A stretch of 64,000 nt of DNA from Castanea sativa. Taxonomy: Eukaryota > Streptophyta > Magnoliopsida > Fagales > Fagaceae. The stretch is from contig NC_134016.1 in assembly GCF_040712315.1 (NCBI RefSeq), positions 25,492,390 to 25,556,389 on the forward strand. Direction: 5' to 3'. A program made the position numbers and the translations under genes. This document shows positions 22,795 through 32,644 of the stretch, in pieces (the first letter of the stretch is position 1; every line of letters starts with the position of its first letter). The notes beneath the pieces are model-generated. The model saw only the letters and a list, made by a program, of their open reading frames with translations, did not search any database and was not told the origin of the DNA.

Positions 22795-25538
22795 ATGAAG
22801 CCTCAAACGCTTCCCATTTTGGTTTTTACTTTTCTCACAATATTGTTCCCTTTTTCAAAACCAGATCTGGCTTCTGACCGATCTGCTCTCTTGGCTCTTC
22901 GCTCTGCTGTCGGTGGGAGAACCCTTCTGTGGAACATAACAGAGACTACTCCATGCCTTTGGGCTGGTGTTCTTTGTGAGCAAAACCGAGTCACAGTGCT
23001 TCGTCTTCCTGGTGTGGCTCTCTCAGGCCAACTTCCCAATGGCATTTTCGGAAACCTCACTCGTCTCCGCACTCTCAGTCTTCGTCTCAACGCTCTCACT
23101 GGTTCACTTCCTTCTGATCTCGTTGCTTGCGTCAACTTGCGCAACCTGTACTTGCAAGGTAATCTCTTTACCGGTGATATTCCTGAGTTTCTGTTTACTC
23201 TTCATGACCTTGTTCGGCTTAACCTTGCTTCCAACAACTTCTCTGGTGAGATCTCCTTGGGTTTCAACAATTTGACAAGGTTAAAGACTTTGTTTTTGGA
23301 GGGTAATTCACTGTCCGGTTCGATTCCACCCGGCTTTGATGTTCCAAATCTTGAGCAGTTCAATGTGTCTAACAATGCGCTTAATGGGTCTGTGCCAAGC
23401 AAATTGCAGGCTTTTTCGAAGGATTCGTTTTTGGGTAACTCACTCTGTGGGGGTCCCTTAGATTCTTGCCCTGGAAATGCCACTATTCCAAGCGCAAGCG
23501 GTGGCGGTGGCGGTGGCGGTGGCAGTGGAAGCAACAAGAAGAAGAAGTTGTCTGGTGGTGCAATTGCGGGTATTGCAATTGGATCTGTATTGGGTTTTCT
23601 GTTACTAGTAGCAATTTTGATATTTTTGTGCCGAAAGAAGAGTAGTAGTAAGAAGGGGAGTACGGTCGACATTGCTACGGTGAAGCACCCAGAAGTGGAG
23701 ATTCCCGGCGAGAAATCAGTGAGGGAGGTTGAGAATGGCGGGTATGGAAATGGGTATTCGGTGGCTGCTGCGGCAGCTGCGGCTATGACCGGGACCGCGA
23801 AGGCGGAAGCAAATGGTGGAGGGGCTGGTGCTAAGAAGTTGATGTTTTTTGGGAACGCGGCAAGGGTGTTCGATTTGGAGGATTTATTGAGGGCCTCAGC
23901 GGAGGTGTTGGGGAAGGGGACGTTTGGGACGGCCTACAAGGCGGTTTTGGAGATGGGGACGGTTGTGGCTGTGAAAAGGTTGAAGGATGTGACAATTACT
24001 GAGAAGGAGTTCAGGGACAAGATTGAGGCTGTGGGAGCAATGGATCATCAGAATTTGGTCCCTCTCAGGGCTTATTATTTTAGCAGGGACGAGAAGCTGC
24101 TTGTCTATGATTACATGGCTATGGGAAGCTTATCTGCTCTCTTACATGGTCAGCATTTTCTTTCTTATAGTCATACTTGTTTCTTTTTGGTCTGTGCGTT
24201 GCTATGATTTTTCATTTTGGTTATCGTTTGTTATGATTTCTTTTGATGCATCATTTCTACAAGATGATTACTTTGATTTGTTTTCTTTTATTAGATATTT
24301 TTTTTCTCATTTTTAATCTACTAAAGGTAATGAAAGTCAAGAGAAAAATTACTACCAATGAAGAAACGTGAATTAAAATCTATTGGTTCTTTTCTTTGGT
24401 TTGAATTGTCTTGCAAATTCTATTAGGCGTGTTTCAATTGCTTTTGAATCTTCAAGAGGACTATTTGGGCTACTTGTTTAGATTCCATTTGTTGTTTGTG
24501 CTGTTGTGTTTGCTTAATTTTGAATTTTCCTGTTCAATGTAATTAGTGATGACTTCCACTAGTTGGTAAGTTAAAGTGCTCTTCTTTGGTTATGTACTCG
24601 TTTGGTTTGCATTGATCCCTTGTTACCTTGTCTTCATAGAATCTTGTATCCAATGAATGACTGCATTTTTATCATAATTATTGTTCGGCTCAGTTTCATT
24701 TGTTCATTATAGCATCTCAGATTTTAGTTTCTACAAAATTGTGAAACCATTTGCTGGAGAACTCCTGAATTTTCTTGCAACTCATTGTAGCAATGTTGAA
24801 TCACTGAAACACAAGATATATAAAAGAGGACCGAATGAGAGTAGAACTTCCATGCTTCGTCAGTTTTATCTTAACTACATTACTTCTCTCTATATTTCCA
24901 ATACAGGAAACAAAGGAGCAGGAAGAACTCCATTGAATTGGGAAATCAGGTCTGCCATTGCCCTTGGAGCTGCTCGTGGCATTGAATATCTGCACTCTCA
25001 AGGCCCCAGCGTCTCTCATGGAAACATAAAATCATCCAATATCCTTCTCACCAAATCCTATGATGCCCGAGTTTCAGATTTTGGTCTTGCACACCTTGTT
25101 GGGCCCTCTGCCACTCCCAACCGAGTTGCTGGCTACCGTGCCCCTGAAGTCACTGACCCTCGGAAAGTGTCCCAGAAGGCAGATGTTTATAGTTTTGGCG
25201 TATTGCTCTTAGAACTGCTAACTGGGAAGGCCCCCACTCATGCCCTTTTGAACGAGGAAGGAGTTGACCTACCCAGATGGGTGCAGTCCATAGTACGAGA
25301 GGAGTGGACTTCTGAGGTTTTTGATCTTGAGCTCCTCAGGTACCAGAGTGTCGAGGAGGAGATGGTTCAGCTCTTGCAGCTTGCAGTAGATTGTGCAGCC
25401 CAATATCCTGACAAACGCCCTTCCATGTCTGAAGCGACAAGACGCATTGAGGAATTATGCCGTTCTAGTTTGCGAGAAGATCATGACCCACAACCCGATT
25501 TCATCAATGTTGCAGCAGATGATGTGTCTTCTCGGTGA
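22795..25538 (+). CDS. RLK902: LRR receptor-like kinase, RLK902/RKL1 type (subfamily LRR III)
   Basis: Two exons: 22795-24148 and 24907-25538, joined at CATG|GTCAGC..ATACAG|GAAAC within a Gly codon, giving 661 aa (family usually about 650). Order: signal peptide (about 1-26), LRR N-terminal cap, about five leucine-rich repeats (70-200), a Gly-rich linker with eight Gly (about 235-245), a transmembrane segment (about 256-279), a basic stop-transfer, a poly-Ala patch (about 323-331), and a kinase domain from about 357. The Gly loop is GKGTFG at 373 and the ATP lysine is K394 (VAVK). The catalytic loop reads HGNIKSSN (H489-G490-N491) instead of HRD, so the catalytic Asp is missing; DFG is kept (509-511). 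This is the known atypical-kinase pattern of subfamily III. It acts at the plasma membrane; in Arabidopsis, RLK902 works in immune signalling. Choice between RLK902 and RKL1 is not decided. Confidence 0.95.
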
Positions 25539-26000
25539 GTTCCTTGGGGCCTACCAACATATACTCCAAATGGATTGTAGAAGAAACTTCATTGCTTTGT
25601 TATGCCCATATCTTGCGTGGTAATTCTGGTGTTTTGGTTGTATCATTTGAATCCGGGCCTCCTCATCTTCTTTAATCAACTGTCAATTTTATTTTTTCTT
25701 CTGCTTATTTCATTCCCCATTGTACTAGTTTTTTTTTTTTTTTTTTTTTTTTAATACTCTGGGGTGGATATCTGTTCCATTAGTTATTGTTGGGTGGATG
25801 ATGGTGGTTGTAATTATTACTTGTGCTTTTACTTCGCTTTTGCTTTTGTTGCAACTTTTTAGTCTGAAGTTGAGATGTTATAGTTGCTTTTATAGGTTGG
25901 TTGTGATGTCTCTTCAGATTGATTCAACCTCCCAAACCCCCCTTCATTGTTGCTAAAGCTTAGATTCATTCGGATATGTATCCTATCCTACCTTGGTAAA
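25539..26000 (+). other. Probable 3' untranslated region of the receptor kinase
   Basis: Sequence after the TGA is T-rich with a long T run (25730-25752) and no other coding signal. The poly(A) site was not identified. Confidence 0.4.
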
Positions 26001-27212
26001 GATGTATGATGCTTACCCGACCCCAACTTAATTGCTACATCTTTTGTCCTCCTCGCTAATCAGTGAAACAAATAGTTGTAACTTTTGACAGCTACAACTG
26101 TGTTGGACCCAATTTTGTATTTTGGGCAATGCAAATTTATTGTTTGACAAATACACCTCCGATGTATTTGACTATCAGAATTGTACAGCTGATAAGTGAT
26201 ACCCCCCATGTGCATCCATTCTATTTAGTAGTAGTTAGAAACCATAATAATAGCTATACAACCATGCTAATATAATTATTAATTAAGAAATCATTGACAT
26301 ATTCATTGCTGCAACCACACCTTTGGTAAGTTGAAATTTCAAAAGATAAAAGTTTCGCAGGCACAAAAATTTTTAAAATTTCATAATAGACTAATGTAAC
26401 CGATCGATAGTAATATGGAAAAAAGTAATAAATAAAGTCTAAATAAAAAATTATTAATAAATAAAAAAGTGATATTTATAGATTATAGTCCATATAAAAA
26501 TTAATTAATTTGTGAATTGCAATTATTGCGAACGTTTTAGTGATTATGGCATTGTTGATTTCAAAATATCAAAATAGTGGCGGTTAAATGATAAAGTTTG
26601 CTGAAAGTTCAAAGCTACGTGGATGCTATTTGAAAGGTGAAGACAAAAGCTCTATGGTGGACCAAATTGTTGCATATAAGTGGAGTGGAGGGTCAGGCCT
26701 AAAAGTGAGAAGACAGGCTGATACTTGTGGTCCTGTTTGTAAAAGATTGTTAATTTTTGTTGGCATCCAAAGCCTTACAAATTATAAAAATGTTCTTTTT
26801 CTTTTTATTTGAGTGTTTTTCTTTTCCTCGCAGATAGGTTCACATAGAATTAAAAAAGAAAAATAAATAAAAAAGAAACAAAGATGGGGGGGGGGGGCTT
26901 CCATTTTCCAATATAGGGTTTGTTTTGTCTCTTCGCTATTGCAATTGTTGTCCTTTTCTCCGGCTTTGTTGAAGAATCAAAACGGCTTGGGAATGGAATA
27001 AATACAAAAAAAATTTAAAAAAAATTAAAAAAATGATCACATGATACAAACATTGGAAACTCACAGTCCCCATGCCTAAATGGACCAAGGACCTACTATA
27101 TGTGAAACTTTGCTCTCTCTTATAATTGCTTCATCCGAAAGGAAGACTTTTTATTTACATAGTAATGTGAACCTTGTGCAAGCAGTGTTTAAAGCATTGC
27201 CATGTGGGGATC
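26001..27212. other. Non-coding intergenic stretch
   Basis: No gene supported. A G9 run lies near 26886-26896, and A-rich runs follow near 27010. Confidence 0.6.
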
Positions 27213-28038
27213 GGGAATAGTCAATTTTAGATCTGAAATATTTGTTTGAACTATATTATCAATAAATCTAGACAATTTTTTTTTTTTTTTTCACAATTCA
27301 TTATCACTGATGTGTGGCCTATTGTAATTAACACATAATAAAAATGATATATTTTTTTTTAATTTAATAGATACAATAGAATTGTAATATATTGTGTCCA
27401 ATTCATAATGATTTTCTTTATCATTAGGTCAAAAAATCCAAATCACCAATAAGTTTTTAGTGTTAGCTTATTGGATGTCAAAGGTCACAAAAATTGGGAA
27501 TAGTCAATTTTAGATCTGAAATATTTGTTTGAACTATATTATCAATAAATTTAGACAATTTTTTTTTCACAATTCATTATCACTGATGTGTGGCCTATTG
27601 TAATTAACACATAATAAAAATGATTTTTTTTAATTTAATAGATACAATAGAATTGTAATATATTGTGTCCAATTCATAATGATTTTCTTTATCATTAGGT
27701 CAAAAGATCCAAATCACCAATAAGTTTTTAGTGTTAGCTTATTAGATGTCAAAAGTCACAAAAATCGGGAATAGTCAATTTTAGATCTGAAATATTTGTT
27801 TGAACTATATTATCAATAAATCTAGACAAATTTTTTTTTCACAATTCATTATCACTGATGTGTGGCCTATTGTAATTAACACATAATAAAAATGATTTTT
27901 TTTTTAAATTTAATAGATACAATAGAATTGTAATATATTGTATCCAATTCATAATGATTTTCTTTATCATTAGGTCAAAAGATCCAAATCACCAATAATT
28001 TTTTAGTGTTAGCTTATTGGATGTCAAAAGTCACAAAA
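27213..28038. repeat. Tandem triplication of a 260-283 bp unit
   Basis: Three head-to-tail copies begin with GGGAATAGTCAATTTTAG at 27213, 27496 and about 27777 and end near 28038. They share the landmarks CACTGATGTGTGGCCTATTG and TCATTAGGTCAAAA. Differences are mostly in the length of the T runs and a few substitutions, so the expansion is recent. Non-coding. Confidence 0.9.
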
Positions 28039-28160
28039 GACTTTACAAATTTATTTTTTAGAATAAAATTTTACTAGTTAAGCTAATTAAAATCTATGGT
28101 AAAATAATGTAAAATAAAATTGCTATCACAATTTATTATATTAATTTGAAAGAGAAAGTT

Positions 28161-28285
28161 ACAAAACTGGGACCCCATTGGGTATGTATTGTAATAATGT
28201 AATCTAATATTATACTTATCATGATAAAGTTGTTTGGTGACAAAACTTGGACCACATTGGGTATGTATTGTAATAATGTAATCTA
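28161..28285. repeat. 46-bp direct repeat
   Basis: The phrase ACAAAACTtGGACCaCATTGG, continuing to ..GTAATCTAA, occurs at 28161-28206 and 28240-28285 with few differences. Non-coding. Confidence 0.8.
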
Positions 28286-28289
28286 AAAA

Positions 28290-29339
28290 TCGCTAGTATC
28301 ATTCCGGTGTAATAAAATAAGAATTATTGCAAATTAATTATTTAGTTGGAAGCATATAAAAGTAGGTATAGACTTACCAAAAAATATATATATATATATA
28401 AAAGTAGGTATAGTTAAAGCAAACTCTCTTGTAATGCGGGAGGCGCAAGCATTCATTACTTTACTGGTTTATCTTGTAGAAAAGCAGACCAACGACAACG
28501 ATTTAATAATTTACAATCTGCAAACTGCAACCCTGGACACAGGTGTTTCTTTTTAATATTACTAAGTCCAGGCTCTATTGAACGTGGGTCATTCGAAAGT
28601 TTCATTAAAAACGATTAGTAGTTTGCCTGAATAATGCCTCTTAAGAGTAACAATAAATTTAAGAGTAAGACATTTTTCATAACGGGTTAATATAACCTAT
28701 TGTGATTGGTTTATACAGCTAATATGAGTAGAAAGCAATGTTATTTCAATTACAATAAATCATATCAGTAATTACAAAAAAGGATTTTGAAAATATTTTT
28801 TTTGCTCCTAACAATATTCTAGGACAATAGAATTTTATAGATAAGAGCATTATAATTGTTCCAAATAATAAAAATAACGGATCTAAATTTGAAAATGTGA
28901 GGTGGAAATGTGTAATTTCTATTTCCATTCCCTCACAACTTTAAATCATGTGTCGTGATAAAATAGGTTGCCCATTCCACTCCTCAAATTTTATTGGTTT
29001 AGTAGATTTTATTATTTTAAGCCTCACCCATCCATACCAAGTGATTAAACACTTAAATAGTACTCACAAATAATAAAATATCTTTTTAGTTAATTCAAAA
29101 TCCATTTCCATGCATTTTCCTCTTCCTCTTCCTCTTCCTTGTGTGTGTGAGAGTGTGTTTGTTTCTCAAAAAAAAAAAAAAAAAAAAAAAATCCATTTCC
29201 ATGTGGGAAGATCCTTGGACAAAAAGGAACAAAGTTTTTCTAGTATTGCTTATTTATAAGACTTCAATATCTATTTCTTGGTGGACAAGGAATACTTTCC
29301 TTGGTGGACCAAGAGTATTAATTTGCTTCTTTAATAATG
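28290..29339. other. Non-coding spacer
   Basis: AT-rich with an A run at 29169-29190 and short (TA)n and (TTCCTC)n tracts. No feature supported. Confidence 0.6.
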
Positions 29340-29348
29340 ATTATACTT

Positions 29349-30451
29349 AGGGTTGTACACGGTGCGGAGCGGCCGGTTTTTGTGGCCGTTTCTGCACCGC
29401 ACCGAAATCTTCGGTTTCCTAGAAACCCAAGCCGCCACCGCGCCTGAGGAACAGTTCTCCGGCAACCTCGGTGGCGGTTTCAGTCGGCGCGATGGTCGGT
29501 GTCCACATGTCTATCACACACACAGAGAGGAAGAGATATCTAAATTCTAAAACCAAAATCAAATCCAGAAAACTCAAGGATTCAAACCACAAATCAAAAC
29601 TTAGATCAAATCTAAATATCTTCAAAACCCATTACAAACCCAAATATTAAAACCCATTACAACCCACCTGTCTGAGTTTGACTGAGCTAAGTGATGGAGT
29701 GAGTGGGTTTGAAAGACTGAGAGCAAAAGTCTAAAAATAGAGAGAAAGATACAAGTTAAAGTGTTAGACAATTGGGTAAGTGTGTGGCTGAGAGTAAATA
29801 AGGAAAGAAAAAAAAAATCTTATACCGTGACTTGAAGTCTTGAAGCACTAACCAAATACGGCATATTTTTTTTTTAAATGCAAGACAATTAGACAAAACC
29901 TGAGTGAGACTATTCACACTTTAGGACTGACTGAGAGCAAAAAAAGAAGAGAAAAATGGTTATAACCCATACGGCCACATCATTTTTTTTTTAATATATT
30001 TTTTGATGGGAGACATTAGAGTCTAGAGTTACTTATAGACAAGACCACTTAAAGACTCAAAGTCTCAGACTATTACTCCTGACACACATACATTTCTTGA
30101 CTAAAAAATGGCTCACACACGTTAACTCTTTTTTTATTCAAATTTTTTTTTGATAAGGACGGCCCTGTTCATGGATGAACGTTGCCTCTTCTTAGTTCTT
30201 AGAAGTTAGAAACTTAGAACGTTAGGCCTCTTCAGACTTCAGCTCTTCTTATATATATATATAACACATCGGGTCGGTTCGGTCTTCATCGGTGTGCAAA
30301 TTTCGGCGCCAATAGCTACACCGGTCCGACGTCGGTACTAAAAATCCACCCCCAACCATCGTGCCGGAAACCTTCGGCGGAGCTCTGAGCGGGGCCGGGT
30401 GGTGCTGTCAAACCGGTTTTGTCGGTGCTGGTATATTCTTGAACAGGCCTA
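29349..30451. mobile_element. GC-rich-ended TIR element with 9-bp target duplication
   Basis: The 1.1-kb segment is bounded by the identical 9-mer ATTATACTT (29340-29348 and 30452-30460). Its left end AGGGTTGTACACGG resembles the reverse complement of its right end (AGGCCTGTTCAAG), and both ends are unusually GC-rich (CCGGTTTTTGTGGCCG at the left; the right contains AAACCGGTTTTGTCGG). The interior is AT-rich with repeats of CTGAGAGCAAAA. No transposase. It is a non-autonomous DNA transposon, Mutator-like by duplication length. Open frames within it have no motif. Confidence 0.65.
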
Positions 30452-30460
30452 ATTATACTT

Positions 30461-31120
30461 GTCTTCCACTTCAAAAAAAAAAAAAAAAAACAAGTCAAAT
30501 TAGCAACTTTAGGCAATTTCTTATAATCTCCACCTTTACTCATATTCTACCAAGCAATCTTCATTATTTTTGCACTAGTTCCAATCTTATTCCAAAAAAA
30601 GAAAAGAAAAAGAAGAAGCAAGAGTCACAAATTGAGCCAAATTCTACAATGATTCTCCACCTTGGCAAGATTAGTAGACTGCCAAAGTTTATCAAACTCT
30701 TCTATCCACCTCGACATCAATCGATACACCAAATAAATATCTTTAACTCATCTCAACCTTGGCGAGACTTCTCTCAATCCACAAATGCCTTAAGTATCAA
30801 ACTCAAATTACCAACCAAAAAAATAAAGTACAAATCACCCTAAGCTACCCCCATATACCCCCATAAGTCATAACTCATAAGCGCCAAATACACTTGAAAC
30901 GTGTTCAAATACTATGCATAGTGATCAAGTCCAAGTAGAGTTGAAACTGGACCCCCGGTGACTACCTTTGTAAGAATATCGGTATGATTATCAACAATCA
31001 CAATTTTACAAAGAATAATATATCTCTCATTAATGAAGTACCTTTGATACTAGGCCAAACACAAATGGATGGCGCTACAAGTCTATCTATTGATCTACTT
31101 CAAGGTTTTATTTTTTATTT
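30461..31120. other. Non-coding spacer, probably retroelement-derived
   Basis: No gene supported; contains A runs near 30472-30490 and 30594-30618. The composition (CACCTTGGCAAG..CTCAACCTTGG) resembles old LTR-element sequence, but no motif decides it. Confidence 0.35.
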
Positions 31121-31139
31121 TTTATTTTTATATATAATA

Positions 31140-31325
31140 ATTTTTTCCATCTCTGCACGTTTTTCTTCTAATGAAATGCCCACCTCTCTTTGGAGTAGGA
31201 CATCCATAACTTCGTGTACCCACTTGCCAAAGTTGTTCCTTCCATGAAATTTGACAGCAATGACCATAGTCCTAAGTACTACTAGCGATGATTTGGTAGA
31301 TGATTCACTTGACATCTTTCTTCCC
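31140..31325 (-). pseudogene. Ty1-copia gag N-terminal fragment
   Basis: On the minus strand the frame reads VKFHGRNNFGKWVHEVMD, then VLLQREVGISLEEKRAEM. This matches the start of copia gag proteins (KF.G.NNF..W...M..LL...G....LE). A short Ser-rich leader precedes it and the frame ends in poly-Lys/Asn. The rest of the element on this strand is missing. The LTR-like repeats at 31521-31675 and 35944-36098 lie upstream on the same strand and may be its 5' LTR. Confidence 0.55.
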
Positions 31326-31520
31326 AATACTTGAGTATTGAGGACCTTGGCTCTAAAGCTAGTTTTTTTTTTTTGGGTGACAATAGAAATTTTGTGCAAT
31401 AGCTAAAACTCTTATACTAGTTTGTTGCACAAAAAAAGGACATCCATATGGCACTCCTACACTAGATTGATTTTGAACACTATTATGATCTTGTAAAAGA
31501 TCTCAAAAACAAATAATAGG

Positions 31521-31675
31521 AATGTACAAAGTTAGGAAGAAAAAATAGATACAAACACACACAAGAGAAGAATGCCAAGGATTTATGTAGTTCGACAGCA
31601 GCCTACGTTCACAAAAAGTAGATACTGATTCACTATATCAAAAAGAGATTACAAACTATTTACACACTCAAAAAG
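31521..31675. repeat. 155-bp direct repeat, left copy
   Basis: Nearly identical (about 7 differences by eye) to 35944-36098. It ends exactly where the plus-strand copia LTR begins. Contains the phrase GAATGCCAAGGATTTATG common in copia LTRs, reading on the minus strand. Confidence 0.85.
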
Positions 31676-32578
31676 TGTTAAAGACATATTTTATGTAATT
31701 GACTAATCCTTTGACAAAATGCATTTTACTTGTAATTAGTTAGATCTAGGATGGATTTAGTACTTCAAGAAACATGTTGTTCAAGCCAAGTATTAAAGTC
31801 ATGAAGATTGGATCAAGAAACAATTGAAGAAAAGCTGTTCATTAAAACTCGACAGATACCTCGACAGAAACAATATCTATCGAGCTAAGAACAAAGCTCG
31901 ACAGAAGCTGAATCTGTCGAGATCTACGAAATCAGAATTTTCAAATCTGATTTTTGGCTCATGTTGACATGTATGTGTAGGGTTTCTTTTTTGAAAACCC
32001 TAGACATATATAAGACTTATTTTAAAGGTCATTATACATGGAGAACACATGCAGAAAGTGACCTAGTGCCTTATTCTCTCTGCAAGAAGTTACTACGTCT
32101 TTTGCGCCTTAGGGTTTTGTAACCAAGTACTTCTTGATCTTTATTGTTGATGAAGTGAAGAACTTTGCAGCCAACAACATCTTTAAATTGCTAGAGTTAG
32201 TCATGTACTAGGATCAATGCAAAAGGGTGGCGTTCATATATTGAAGAGTTCAAAGGTTCTGAAGCGGTAGAAGGTTTTTGCTGTAAGCTCATCTACGGGG
32301 ATTGTAGAGTCTTGGAACAAAGATTTTGTACTAGATCTAAAACTTCATTTTACTATAGTGAATTGCTTTTCGAGAAGGTTTGCCCCAGGTATTTTACTGT
32401 CAAAATAGTTTGTTTCATTGGTTTTCCTGGATTATCATATCTTGTCTTATTTACTATTCCACTGTGCATGATATTGATTTTTTTTTTGTTTTAATAGGGT
32501 TTATTCATAATAAATCTAATTAACAACTTGAGTTTAAAACTTGTTAATTCTATTAATCGGGGTTTAAATTTCCCAACA
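31676..32578 (+). mobile_element. Ty1-copia 5' LTR
   Basis: About 903 bp, starting TGTTAAAGAC and ending TTTCCCAACA. It is followed at 32580 by TGGTATTAGAG, a primer binding site for initiator tRNA-Met with one or two changes. It contains short inverted motifs of the type CTCGACAG..CTGTCGAG near 31847-31922. The solo LTR at 39348-40377 belongs to the same family. Confidence 0.85.
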
Positions 32579-32644
32579 AGTGGTATTAGAGTAGGTTCAC
32601 TCTGATTGGATTAATTTCCTGAGTGTGATCCTTGACCCCGTTGT

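Noticed and set aside
23202..23672. 156-aa minus-strand open frame with poly-Pro
   Set aside because: It is antisense to the receptor kinase; the poly-Pro is the reverse of its Gly-rich linker.
24681..25538. A long open frame reading into kinase exon 2 from upstream, as if a separate 285-aa protein
   Set aside because: The first 75 residues are intron translated in frame; the acceptor ATACAG at 24901-24906 and the match to exon 1's kinase N lobe show it is exon 2 of the receptor kinase.
27213..28038. CRISPR-like or satellite array
   Set aside because: Only three long units with no spacers; a plain tandem duplication in plant DNA.
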